This document shows positions 33,062-41,844 of a stretch of 64,000 nucleotides of DNA, in pieces. Made by a program: the position numbers and the translations under genes. Positions within the stretch are counted from its first letter, which is position 1; the number at the start of each line of letters is the position of its first letter. Source of the stretch: Algoriphagus terrigena DSM 22685 (GTDB lineage Bacteria; Bacteroidota; Bacteroidia; Cytophagales; Cyclobacteriaceae); NCBI RefSeq assembly GCF_000429445.1, contig NZ_AUBW01000009.1, forward strand, positions 152,219 to 216,218, in the 5' to 3' direction. The notes beneath the pieces are model-generated. The model was not told the origin of the DNA. It saw nothing but the letters and a program-made list of their open reading frames with translations, and ran no database searches.

Positions 33062-36046
33062 ATGCTCAATTATAAGCAGATCAATAACGTCACCGGCTGG
33101 GTCATTTTTGCAGTTGCCACACTGGTCTATATCCTGACTGTCGAACAAACCGCCAGTTTCTGGGACCCCGGAGAATTCATCGCGGTCTCCTATAAACTAC
33201 AAGTGCCTCACCCTCCGGGAGCTCCATTCATGCTGTTGGTCTATCGGTTCTTTAGTTTCTTGGCGATGGGAGACGGTCTTGAGGTCGCTTATTGGATGAA
33301 TATCGGTAGTGCGCTCTTCTCAGGATTCACCATTCTTTTCCTGTTTTGGTCGATTACACTTTTTGGAAAAAGAATCTTCGCTATCGAAGAAGGACAGGAA
33401 ACTAAGGGCCAGGTTATCGCCTTGATGGGTTCGGCAATTGTCGGTTCGCTGATCTACACCTTCTCAGACAGTTTCTGGTTTTCAGCCGTGGAAGCGGAAG
33501 TGTACGCGATGTCATCCTTCTTCACTGCGATTGTGATTTGGGCGTTTTTGAAGTGGGAAGTGATCCAGGATCCCAAGATGGAAAACCGCTGGATGCTCTT
33601 CATCGCTTACCTAGTGGGTCTTTCGATCGGCGTCCACTTGCTCAACTTGGTGACATTGCCGGCTTTGGCCCTGATCTACTATTTCAAAAAGTATCACAAG
33701 CCAAGTCTAAAGGGAGCAATCTTCGCCATGTTCCTCGGAGGCGTTGCTTTAATTATCATCAACAACCTGATCATTCCCGGATTGCCGAGCATTGCAGCAT
33801 CCATGGAGATCTTCATGGTCAACAGCATTGGCCTTCCCTTCGGATCGGGAATCATCGTTTTCAGCATTTTTTTCCTCGGCGCCTTGATCTATGGCATCAG
33901 GTATTCGATCCAAAAAGAGCACGCCATCCTCAACACCATCTTGCTTTCCCTGTCTTTCATCTTGATCGGATATGCAAGTTATGCCTTGGTCATTGTCCGA
34001 TCCAACCAAGATCCAATCATCAACGAAAACGGTCCTTCGGATATCATCAGCTACGTTTCTTATTTGAAGCGTGAACAATACGGCTATCGTCCCCTCCTAC
34101 ACGGACAATACTTTACTGCTCAACTCGTCGAGCAGGAAGAAGGCGCTCCGGTCTACATGAAAGGCAAAGACAAGTACGAGATCGTCGACTATGAGCTGAA
34201 AAACACCTACGATCCAACGAAGACGACGATCCTTCCGCGAATCTATTCCACCCAGGAAAATCACAAGCGAATCTACCGCTCCAAGTTGGGGCTCAAAGAA
34301 GGTCAGGAACCGACCTTCGGTGACAACCTTTACTTCATGTTCAGCCATCAGCTTGGGCACATGTACTGGCGGTATTTTATGTGGAATTTTTCCGGGAGAG
34401 AAAGTGATTTCACTGATGCGCCTTGGATAGGGCTGACAGATGCCTTTGGCGACAAATACCCGGATTATATCACAGAGAACAAAGGCCACAACAACTACCT
34501 GATGCTGCCTTTGATCTTGGGTTTGATTGGGATTTTCTTCCAAGCCAAAAAAGACCCCAAATACTTCTACGTCAACCTCATGCTCTTCCTGATGATGGGC
34601 GTGGTACTGGTACTCTACCTCAACTCCCCTCCGGTGGAGCCAAGGGAGCGTGATTACATCTATGTCGGTAGCTTTTATGCCTTTGCTATTTGGGCCGGCT
34701 TGGGCGTTTTGGCGATTGCCCATGGTCTAGGCAAAGTCACCAAAAACCTTAGCACCGGCGCGATCATCGCGACCTTGATCACCCTACCTGTGGCCGGGCT
34801 CATGGGCACCCAAAACTGGAATGATCACAACAGAAAAGGACGTTTCTTCTCCGTGGATTCGGCAAGAAATTTCCTGGCCTCCTGCGCGCCGAATGCCATT
34901 CTTTTCACGGGCGGTGACAACGATACCTTCCCGCTTTGGTACGTGCAGGAAGTGGAAAACTTCCGAACTGACGTTCGAGTGATTGTATTGAGCTATTTCG
35001 ACACGGACTGGTACGTCAATCAGATGACGCGTCCGGTTAACGAATCCGAGGCACTACCTTTCTCTTTGGCTCCGGAGCGCTACCAAAAGGGAACCAACGA
35101 TGTGCTCTACGTCGCTGAGCAGGAAAATCTGAATGCCATCTCAGCTGCGGAGTACCTGAAACTATTGAACTCTGGATCTGACTTGCTTAAGATGAAGACG
35201 GGCGGAAAAAGCGTCGTCAACATGGTGCCGTCCCGAAACCTGATCCTGGAAGTAGATAGCAGTTTCGTAGCAAATGATGAGATCGTTCCGACTCAGTTCA
35301 AGGAATACTTTGCACCGCAGATGAACCTGCAGCTTACAGGCAACTACGTCACTAAAGGCACCCTGATGCTGATTGATTTGATCGTCAGCAACAACTGGGA
35401 GCGACCGATCTACTTCAACAACACCTCGCTGTCCACGATCGGCATCAACGTGCAAGACCATGTGGTAATGGAGGGGATGACCTATCGCCTGCTCCCGATT
35501 CGCAAGCCGGATTTCGTCCGTGACGAACTGGTCAACACGGACATCGCTTATCAAAATTACATGGAGAAGTTTGCCTTCCGAGGCATGGACAATCCGGATG
35601 CGTACTTGGACGAGGAATACCGAAGATTTGCCTCCAATCACAGAAGCTCGTTGAATACGATCGTAATGGCGCTTTTGGATGAAAATAAGATGGAACAGGC
35701 GGCAACCTTGCTAAACTACGGTCTGCAGACCATGCCAAATGCTGCGATACCTTATGATCTGAGCAGTGGCCAATCTGTACCGCTTTTCTTCGAAGTAGGA
35801 GAAGATGAAAAAGCTCTGGATATCGTCGACAAGATCTCCAAGAAATCACTGGACATGATCGAGTTTTACACCCGTGAAAACAGAGGATACGACCGTGAAA
35901 TGATGATCTCCATCGAAATGGTGAATTATTTCATCCCTCTTTTGGAAGAAAGAGGCTATCAGGAGGAAGCTCAGACTCTCAAGCTGAGACTGGAAAGCTT
36001 GATCGGTGCTGACAGCGCTGAACCTGGAAGACTGGAGAGACGATAG
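33062..36046 (+). CDS. DUF2723 polytopic membrane protein (possible protein O-mannosyltransferase-like)
   Basis: 994 residues. About a dozen TM helices in the first 600 residues, then a large soluble C-terminal domain with helical repeats near the end. The DUF2723 hallmark FWDPGEFIAVSYKLQVPHPP follows TM1: the acidic D/E pair in the first loop resembles the catalytic loop of GT-C glycosyltransferases. PPVEPRERDYIYVGSFYAFA is a second conserved block. In Bacteroidota this family is a candidate glycosyltransferase for surface protein O-glycosylation; that role is inferred. Monocistronic, ended by a 19-bp perfect hairpin. Confidence 0.88.
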   Translation: MLNYKQINNVTGWVIFAVATLVYILTVEQTASFWDPGEFIAVSYKLQVPHPPGAPFMLLVYRFFSFLAMGDGLEVAYWMNIGSALFSGFTILFLFWSITLFGKRIFAIEEGQETKGQVIALMGSAIVGSLIYTFSDSFWFSAVEAEVYAMSSFFTAIVIWAFLKWEVIQDPKMENRWMLFIAYLVGLSIGVHLLNLVTLPALALIYYFKKYHKPSLKGAIFAMFLGGVALIIINNLIIPGLPSIAASMEIFMVNSIGLPFGSGIIVFSIFFLGALIYGIRYSIQKEHAILNTILLSLSFILIGYASYALVIVRSNQDPIINENGPSDIISYVSYLKREQYGYRPLLHGQYFTAQLVEQEEGAPVYMKGKDKYEIVDYELKNTYDPTKTTILPRIYSTQENHKRIYRSKLGLKEGQEPTFGDNLYFMFSHQLGHMYWRYFMWNFSGRESDFTDAPWIGLTDAFGDKYPDYITENKGHNNYLMLPLILGLIGIFFQAKKDPKYFYVNLMLFLMMGVVLVLYLNSPPVEPRERDYIYVGSFYAFAIWAGLGVLAIAHGLGKVTKNLSTGAIIATLITLPVAGLMGTQNWNDHNRKGRFFSVDSARNFLASCAPNAILFTGGDNDTFPLWYVQEVENFRTDVRVIVLSYFDTDWYVNQMTRPVNESEALPFSLAPERYQKGTNDVLYVAEQENLNAISAAEYLKLLNSGSDLLKMKTGGKSVVNMVPSRNLILEVDSSFVANDEIVPTQFKEYFAPQMNLQLTGNYVTKGTLMLIDLIVSNNWERPIYFNNTSLSTIGINVQDHVVMEGMTYRLLPIRKPDFVRDELVNTDIAYQNYMEKFAFRGMDNPDAYLDEEYRRFASNHRSSLNTIVMALLDENKMEQAATLLNYGLQTMPNAAIPYDLSSGQSVPLFFEVGEDEKALDIVDKISKKSLDMIEFYTRENRGYDREMMISIEMVNYFIPLLEERGYQEEAQTLKLRLESLIGADSAEPGRLERR

Positions 36047-36060
36047 TCCCAAAAACAGCA

Positions 36061-36104
36061 CAAACAAGAAAGGCGAGAATTTATTTTCTCGCCTTTCTTG
36101 TTTG
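36061..36104 (+). terminator. Strong intrinsic terminator
   Basis: Perfect 19-bp stem (36061-36079 with 36086-36104), 6-nt loop TTTATT; the 3' arm is rich in T. It directly follows the DUF2723 gene. Confidence 0.85.
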
Positions 36105-36174
36105 AGAGTTTCTCAACCATCCTTATTATTCAGGGTTTAAGTATTAAATTTTCAGACACTTAAACTTTTCAACT

Positions 36175-36645
36175 ATGAATCTACAGGAAAGGATAGACTT
36201 GAAGATCGCTGAACTCAAAGCCTCAGAAAAAGACAAATCAACAGTGATGGTGGTCCATGACATCCGGGATTCCAGCGTTTGCTATATGAGCCAACATGCT
36301 TTAGATGGCCTTGGTATTACGATGCCGGAACTTATAGTAATGGGACAGGAATACCATACGAAGTTTTTTAACCCGGAAGATTCCTTGGAATATGTTCCCA
36401 AAATTTTAGGATTGTTGGCGAGGAACAATGACGAAGAAGTAGTCTCATTTTACCAACAAGTGAGAAAGAGTCCGGATTTGGACTGGACCTGGTATCTCAG
36501 CAGCATCAAGATCCTGTTGAAAGATGAAGATGGCTCACCCGTTCTCACGCTCACCACGTCTAATCCCGCGATACCTGAAAAGCACGCTGCTACCAAGTCC
36601 CAGCTGTTAATTGGTGAGAGCAAATTCCTGAGAGAAAATCGTTAG
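36175..36645 (+). CDS. Single PAS-like domain protein
   Basis: 156 residues, soluble. It has the outline of a PAS fold: VVHDIRDSSVCYMSQHALDGLGI at the start, an ELIVMGQEYHTKFFNPED helix, then WTWYLSSIKILLKDEDGSP strands. No output domain is attached. Stand-alone PAS proteins of this length occur in Bacteroidota; ligand and partner are unknown. Confidence 0.7.
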   Translation: MNLQERIDLKIAELKASEKDKSTVMVVHDIRDSSVCYMSQHALDGLGITMPELIVMGQEYHTKFFNPEDSLEYVPKILGLLARNNDEEVVSFYQQVRKSPDLDWTWYLSSIKILLKDEDGSPVLTLTTSNPAIPEKHAATKSQLLIGESKFLRENR

Positions 36646-36678
36646 AGTTTTCCTGCGATTAACCGATGATTCGTCCTG

Positions 36679-37455
36679 TTACTTCTTCCAAAGCACATAA
36701 AACAAATCCAGCCCTTCCATCGGATTTTCAACCAGCGGAAAGTCTTCATGGGTGATCTCGATCACCGAATCCCCCTGCTGTTGGTGCAGTTTATTTCTGT
36801 TGAGACGGTTGAGGATCTCGTAGGGCATCCGGAGTAGTGAAGCGGGCAGCTTGTACTGTAGATCAAAGATGTCGAAGCGCATGATCTTCTGTACCGACTT
36901 GCGATTGGCTTCGTGATAGGCCCAGACCTTGTCGTTTCCCCCGACTCCTTTTGCTTCCACCTTGTCAAAGATCGACGCAGCAAGATCTACCAATTGCTGC
37001 GGGGTGTACTCCCGCTCATGCCAGGGATTGCGTGAAAGTGTGTGGGTAATATTTGGCGTGGAAATAATCGCCTTTCCGCCCGGCTTCAGCATCCGATAGA
37101 TTTCCTGAAGAAAAAGTCGGTCGTCGGCGATGTGCTCGATCACCTGAAAACTGACGATCGTATCAACCGAATTGTCCCCGAATCCGACAAAGGGAGGAAT
37201 CACAGCCTGCCTGAAATCTACACCCGGAAACTTGGCCTGTAACATGGAAATCACTTCGCCGATCTTGTCCAAACCAACATAGCTCTTCGCCAAAGGCAAC
37301 AATTCTTCCACTCCTCTGCCCTCTCCGCATCCCACCTCGAGCAAATCTCCCGAGATCCAAGGCTTCGCTGCAATGTATGCTTTGAGAAGTCGTTGATGGA
37401 TAGGATTGTCGCTGATCAACTTGTCAGAGGCGATTTCCGTTGTATAGGTAGCCAT
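36679..37455 (-). CDS. Class I SAM-dependent methyltransferase
   Basis: 258 residues from the ATG at 37453-37455 (MATYTTEIASDKLI). An upstream in-frame ATG at 37533 falls in the divergent promoter/coding region of the next gene. SAM-binding motif LLEVGCGEGRGVEEL, motif II VDTIVSFQVIEHI, and the post-motif KPGGKAIISTPN, as in UbiE/Methyltransf_11 enzymes. Substrate unknown; the arrangement resembles small-molecule or glycan methyltransferases. Confidence 0.88.
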   Translation of the reverse strand: MATYTTEIASDKLISDNPIHQRLLKAYIAAKPWISGDLLEVGCGEGRGVEELLPLAKSYVGLDKIGEVISMLQAKFPGVDFRQAVIPPFVGFGDNSVDTIVSFQVIEHIADDRLFLQEIYRMLKPGGKAIISTPNITHTLSRNPWHEREYTPQQLVDLAASIFDKVEAKGVGGNDKVWAYHEANRKSVQKIMRFDIFDLQYKLPASLLRMPYEILNRLNRNKLHQQQGDSVIEITHEDFPLVENPMEGLDLFYVLWKK

Positions 37456-37516
37456 TCGAAATTTTAGTATTTTGGCAAAAGTAAGTCTAATTTTTAAAAC
37501 CCGAGATGAAGACCCA

Positions 37517-38752
37517 ATGAATCGAATCAACACCCTTTACATCTTTTTGCTGCTTTGCTTTCTCACCGTTTCTAACAGTTCCTTTTCCCAAAAAACCCTT
37601 TCTTCGACGGATCAAGCGCTTCGCTATTCCCTTTATTCCCGTTTGGGGCTGAAAATCATCCCTATCAAGACCAGCGAGTCTAGTTTCAAGCTTCAGTTTG
37701 TAATCGAGAAGATTGAGGAAAGTCCGGCATTTTCCAATTTTAGCTTCAGCTATTCCATTCTCTCGGCTTATGATCAGGAGATTCGCTCCGACCAAGCTAC
37801 TCTACTTACCGAGGACGATCTGAAAAAGGATACGGACCGACACTGGCTTTTTGAAAAGACAGTCGAAGTCCCCGAAAGTCAGGAAACGGCAATCGCTTTC
37901 CTTTCCATCACCGACACGCGCCAGGGGGACGAATACGTCTATCATATCGATTTGAAGAGTTCGTATGTGCTTGATCATCCGGATTTCGGAGCTTACTATG
38001 CCAATGACGTTCCCTTCGATCAAAACTATATCAACAAGGAAGAATATCTGATTTTCAAGACTGTCAACGCGCCTTCGATCCAGGCTTACCACTATCCGAT
38101 GGTCTTCGATGTGCCCTTCCCTCCCATGGAAACCCGCCCAGCGGATATTCCCAAGGAACTGAATGTGATCCAGATGGGTGATTTTCTAGCGGATGTCCCC
38201 AAACAACTCAATGAAGAAGGGTACAATTTCTTCCAGACAGACACGACGGCGTCTACTGGACTCCTATTGAAAATCACGCATGAATCATTCCCCAAGGTCA
38301 AGGATTGGGAAGAGATGGTTCAGATGGTGACCTACATCTCGACGCGAAAGGAACATGAAAGCTTGCTCCTGGCGGAAGACAAGAAGAAAGCGCTGGATGA
38401 GTATTGGATCTCGCTCACCCGCAATCCGGACATCTCCAAGGAGCTTATCCGTAACTATTTCCGGATGGTGGAATTTGCTAATATCCTCTTCACAGACTTC
38501 AAGGAGGGATGGAAGACCGACAAAGGCATGGTCTACATCGTGATGGGACCGCCTCAGGAAGTGAATTTTTACCTCGACAGAGAAGTCTGGGCTTACGGAG
38601 GAATGGACGATAGCTCGAAAATTAGGTTTACCTTTGCGCGGGCTAAAACAATACTCAGCCCACATTTCTACACCCTGAACCGGTCCCGGGCTTACCAGCC
38701 TGTTTGGTTCAAAAACATTTCCCAATGGAGAAGCGGAAAGATGGCTTTCTGA
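37517..38752 (+). CDS. GWxTD domain-containing exported protein
   Basis: 411 residues from the ATG at 37517 (MNRINTLYIFLLLCF), giving a proper signal peptide; an upstream in-frame ATG at 37472 would bury it. The C-terminal GWxTD domain includes FKEGWKTDKGMVYIVMGPP and YGGMDDSSKIRFTFA. The domain is found in Bacteroidota, Acidobacteria and others; function unknown. The 3' end overlaps the start of rlmB by 28 nt. Confidence 0.87.
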   Translation: MNRINTLYIFLLLCFLTVSNSSFSQKTLSSTDQALRYSLYSRLGLKIIPIKTSESSFKLQFVIEKIEESPAFSNFSFSYSILSAYDQEIRSDQATLLTEDDLKKDTDRHWLFEKTVEVPESQETAIAFLSITDTRQGDEYVYHIDLKSSYVLDHPDFGAYYANDVPFDQNYINKEEYLIFKTVNAPSIQAYHYPMVFDVPFPPMETRPADIPKELNVIQMGDFLADVPKQLNEEGYNFFQTDTTASTGLLLKITHESFPKVKDWEEMVQMVTYISTRKEHESLLLAEDKKKALDEYWISLTRNPDISKELIRNYFRMVEFANILFTDFKEGWKTDKGMVYIVMGPPQEVNFYLDREVWAYGGMDDSSKIRFTFARAKTILSPHFYTLNRSRAYQPVWFKNISQWRSGKMAF

Positions 38753-39501
38753 TCGAAAAAGCAGCCACCGACAAAGATTTTATATTTGGTACCCGCGCAG
38801 TGATGGAGTCCATTAATGCGGGCAAGGATATCGACAAAGTACTCGTTCAAAAAGAGCTGAACAACGACCTGATCAAGGAATTGCTCCAGCTGTGCAGGGA
38901 AGAGAAGATTCCCGTGGTCAGAGTGCCGGATGGCAAGCTGAACCGCATCACCAGAAAAAATCACCAAGGAGTCATCGCCCAGATGTCCTCCATTGAATAC
39001 GCTTCGCTGGACAATGTGATTGACAATTGCTTTGCGATTGGGAAATCACCTCTGATCTTGGTGCTGGATCATATCACTGATGTGCGGAACTTCGGAGCAA
39101 TCGCGAGAACAGCAGAATGTGCCGGTGTAGATGCAATTGTAATCCCCGAAAAAGGCAGCGCGCAGATTAACTCTGACGCGATCAAAACGTCTGTTGGCGC
39201 CTTGAACTTCTTGCCGGTAGCCCGGGTGAGGAACCTATTTTACGCCTGTCGTGACATGCAAAAGATGGGATTGACGCTGGTGGCGATTACTGAAAAAACG
39301 GAGAAGGTGATGTATGAAGCCGACTTTACTTCGCCGGTTGCCTTGGTGATGGGATCCGAGGAAGACGGGATTTCACAAGAAATCATGGGTATCGTCGATG
39401 ATCGGGTCAAGATCCCAATGGCGGGAAATATCGAAAGTTTAAACGTGTCAGTTTCGGCGGGCGTGGCGATCTATGAAGCGATCAGACAGCGGAAGAAGTA
39501 A
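38725..39501 (+). CDS. rlmB: 23S rRNA (guanosine-2'-O-)-methyltransferase RlmB (SpoU/TrmH family)
   Basis: 258 residues from MEKRKDGFLIEK. N-terminal substrate-binding domain (FIFGTRAVMESI to NHQGVIAQ), then the SPOUT knot with motif 1 NFGAIARTAECAGVDAIVI, motif 2 LVMGSEEDGIS and motif 3 IPMAGNIESLNVSVSAGVA. It methylates the 2'-O of a conserved guanosine of 23S rRNA (G2251 in E. coli). The start lies within the end of the GWxTD gene, suggesting coupled translation. Confidence 0.92.
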   Translation: MEKRKDGFLIEKAATDKDFIFGTRAVMESINAGKDIDKVLVQKELNNDLIKELLQLCREEKIPVVRVPDGKLNRITRKNHQGVIAQMSSIEYASLDNVIDNCFAIGKSPLILVLDHITDVRNFGAIARTAECAGVDAIVIPEKGSAQINSDAIKTSVGALNFLPVARVRNLFYACRDMQKMGLTLVAITEKTEKVMYEADFTSPVALVMGSEEDGISQEIMGIVDDRVKIPMAGNIESLNVSVSAGVAIYEAIRQRKK

Positions 39502-39590
39502 GTATCAAGTAGCTAGACATTAGTATCAAGATTCTAGAATCAAGAGTCCCTGTCATGCTGAGCGGAGTCGAAGCAAAGAATCAAGAATAG
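39502..39590. repeat. Low-complexity TATCAAG/AATCAAGA tract
   Basis: Degenerate repeats AGTATCAAG, AGAATCAAGA around a half-palindrome at 39551-39574 (TGTCATGCTGAGCGGAGTCG then AAGC). The latter resembles a widely dispersed REP-like sequence known from many Bacteroidota. It lies between rlmB and the convergent manC gene. Confidence 0.6.
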
Positions 39591-39635
39591 TTGGGGGAGG
39601 ATTTCATGTGATTGTAATTGTTTTTTAATTGCCAC

Positions 39636-39697
39636 ATGGAATTTCGCTCGGTCGATAGATACAACTTCGTGTGTAGTCTGAAATCTGCTCGATTTCA
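39636..39697. repeat. Dispersed 62-nt element, copy 3
   Basis: ATGGAATTTCGC, 38 nt, TGCTCGATTTCA. The distal block contains the stop codon of manC (39695-39697). As in the other copies, a CAT triplet (minus-strand ATG, 39605-39607) lies 28 nt away behind a T-rich leader, but here it opens only an eight-codon frame. The copy may therefore mark a lost gene. Confidence 0.7.
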
Positions 39698-40771
39698 GAC
39701 GAAGTCCTCCCCTTTCTTTTTTGCGCTGGCCATGAAGTCGCGGAATTTTTTATCCCCGTCGAGTTTGCAGATCAGTAGGACATTTTCGGATTCGTTGACG
39801 AGGTAGTTGTTTAGGCCCTCGATCACGACGAGCTTACCGCTGTCTACTTTGACGTAGCAATTTTCAGTTTCATAGAGGAGCGCATTGGCATCCACAACGT
39901 TGTTGTGTTCATCTTTTTCGCGTAGGGCATGAAGGCTGTGCCAAGATCCCAGATCCGACCAACCATAGTCTCCCAAGATGACGAAGACTTTGTCAGACTT
40001 TTCCATGATGCCGAGATCGAGCGATACATTTTTGACCAGGGAATAGGCTCTGTTGATAAACTCCTGCTCTGTGGATTTCCCAAAATGGCTTTTGCCTTCT
40101 TCAAAAGTCTCCGCGACGTCCGGCATATTTTCACTGAAAGCATCCAGCAGGCTGGCCACTTTCCAGACAAACATCCCGGAGTTCCAGACGAAGTCACCGC
40201 TTTCCAGGAATGTCTTGGCCAGTTTTAGATTTGGTTTTTCGGTGAAAGTCTTGACCTTCATCGCCGAGTCGCCGTCTTCACTTTCAAGATATTGGATGTA
40301 GCCATAGCCGGTATCAGCGCGGTTGGGTCTAATCCCCAATGTAATCAACCTGCCCTTTACCTGAGCTGCATCGACGGCTTTTCGGATGGTCGCAATGAAG
40401 CGATTCTCCTGAAGGATCAGCTGGTCGGAGGGAGTGACGATCAAGGTTGCTTCCGGATCTATCGCGTGGATCTTATAAGCTGCGTAGGCAGCGCATGCCG
40501 CCGTATTTCTTCTCAGCGGCTCAGTCAATATCTGTTCGTCACTCAGGTTGGGTAACTGTTCTTTTACCAGATCCAAGTAAATCTGATTGGTCACAACATA
40601 GAAACGCTCGGGCTCGGCGACTTCCAAAAATCGGTCGTAAGTGATCTGGAGTAGGCTGCGGCCTGTGCCCAAAACATCCAAAAATTGTTTGGGTCGGTTA
40701 TTTCTGCTATATGGCCAAAATCGGGAACCGATTCCACCCGCCATAATCACAACATAGGGTCTATTTTGCAT
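39695..40771 (-). CDS. manC: Mannose-1-phosphate guanylyltransferase
   Basis: 358 residues, the short form without a C-terminal isomerase domain. Nucleotide-binding signature GGIGSRFWPYSRNNRPKQFL, EPLRRNTAACAAYAA, PSDQLI and FTEKPNLKLA match GDP-mannose pyrophosphorylases. It makes GDP-mannose from GTP and mannose-1-phosphate for polysaccharide or glycoprotein synthesis. It follows the sugar-phosphate isomerase gene by 7 nt on the same strand, so they form an operon for surface-sugar precursors. Confidence 0.92.
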   Translation of the reverse strand: MQNRPYVVIMAGGIGSRFWPYSRNNRPKQFLDVLGTGRSLLQITYDRFLEVAEPERFYVVTNQIYLDLVKEQLPNLSDEQILTEPLRRNTAACAAYAAYKIHAIDPEATLIVTPSDQLILQENRFIATIRKAVDAAQVKGRLITLGIRPNRADTGYGYIQYLESEDGDSAMKVKTFTEKPNLKLAKTFLESGDFVWNSGMFVWKVASLLDAFSENMPDVAETFEEGKSHFGKSTEQEFINRAYSLVKNVSLDLGIMEKSDKVFVILGDYGWSDLGSWHSLHALREKDEHNNVVDANALLYETENCYVKVDSGKLVVIEGLNNYLVNESENVLLICKLDGDKKFRDFMASAKKKGEDFV

Positions 40772-40778
40772 TGTTCTT

Positions 40779-41747
40779 TCAGACTATGCCTTCTTTCATC
40801 AAATCATGAATATGGACAAAACCAGCGATTTTCTCTCCATCCAGAGCCACTAATTGGGTGATATTATGATTGCGCATCAGATTCAGGGCACGAATGGCAA
40901 ATTCGTCCTTTGAGATAGTCTTTGGGTGTACGGTCATAATGTCTTTTGCCTGAAGGGTCTGGATTTCCAGGGTCTTCTCCAGCATCCTTCGCAGGTCCCC
41001 ATCCGTGATGATTCCGGTGAGATTGCCTCTGGCGTCGTTTACCGCCGTCGCGCCAAGTCGTTTGCCGGAAATCTCGATGATCACCTCGCTGATACCTGCA
41101 TCTTCACTGACTACCGGTATAATACCTTTTGACAGGACGTCGCCGACTTTCAGATAGAGTTGCTTGCCCAGTGAGCCACCGGGATGGTACTTGGCAAAAT
41201 CGTCGGACGTGAACCCTCGGGCTTCCAGCAGACAAACCGCAAGTGCATCGCCCAGCGCCATGTGCGCAGTCGTACTCGTAGTCGGAGCCAGATTGTGAGG
41301 ACATGCCTCTTCCCCTATCGTCGCATTCAACACAAAATCCGATTCCTCAGCGAGGTAGGACGTGGTGTTGGAAACCAAGGCGACCAAGACCGACCCCAGC
41401 TTTTTCAGCAAAGGGACCAGCACCTTGATTTCGGGTGTATTGCCCGATTTTGAGATACAGATGACGATGTCATTCTCCTGGATCATTCCCAGATCGCCAT
41501 GGATCGCGTCGGCTGCATGCATGAAAAGTGACGGCGTGCCGGTGGAGTTCAAGGTCGCTACAATCTTATTGGCGACGATGGCACTTTTGCCCACTCCGGT
41601 GATAACTACCCGCCCGTTTGAGGCTAGGATTTTCTCCACGCAAGCCTCAAAATCACCGTCTATGCAATCGATCAGATTTAAGACCGCGTTTGCTTCATTT
41701 TGCAAAACCCGCGTGGCTGTATTTTTAATATTTTTAGCTAAATTCAA
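40779..41747 (-). CDS. kdsD: Arabinose-5-phosphate isomerase (KpsF/GutQ family)
   Basis: 322 residues. SIS domain (about 40-175) with GVGKSAIVANKIVATLNSTGTPS region and SKSGNTPEIKVL, then two CBS domains (about 205-320). It interconverts ribulose-5-phosphate and arabinose-5-phosphate, the first step to KDO for lipopolysaccharide. The CBS pair may regulate it. It heads an operon with manC. Confidence 0.92.
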   Translation of the reverse strand: MNLAKNIKNTATRVLQNEANAVLNLIDCIDGDFEACVEKILASNGRVVITGVGKSAIVANKIVATLNSTGTPSLFMHAADAIHGDLGMIQENDIVICISKSGNTPEIKVLVPLLKKLGSVLVALVSNTTSYLAEESDFVLNATIGEEACPHNLAPTTSTTAHMALGDALAVCLLEARGFTSDDFAKYHPGGSLGKQLYLKVGDVLSKGIIPVVSEDAGISEVIIEISGKRLGATAVNDARGNLTGIITDGDLRRMLEKTLEIQTLQAKDIMTVHPKTISKDEFAIRALNLMRNHNITQLVALDGEKIAGFVHIHDLMKEGIV

Positions 41748-41844
41748 TTTTACCTGCGTTAATCACTAATTTTGGTCAAAGGTATAAAACTAATCGTTCA
41801 TTCCTGTTTACAGGCATCTATCCCCTACTAAGCCGCCTCTCCCC

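Noticed and set aside
36061..36104. Mobile-element inverted repeat
   Set aside because: The 19-bp palindrome directly follows a stop codon and has a 6-nt loop; a terminator explains it.
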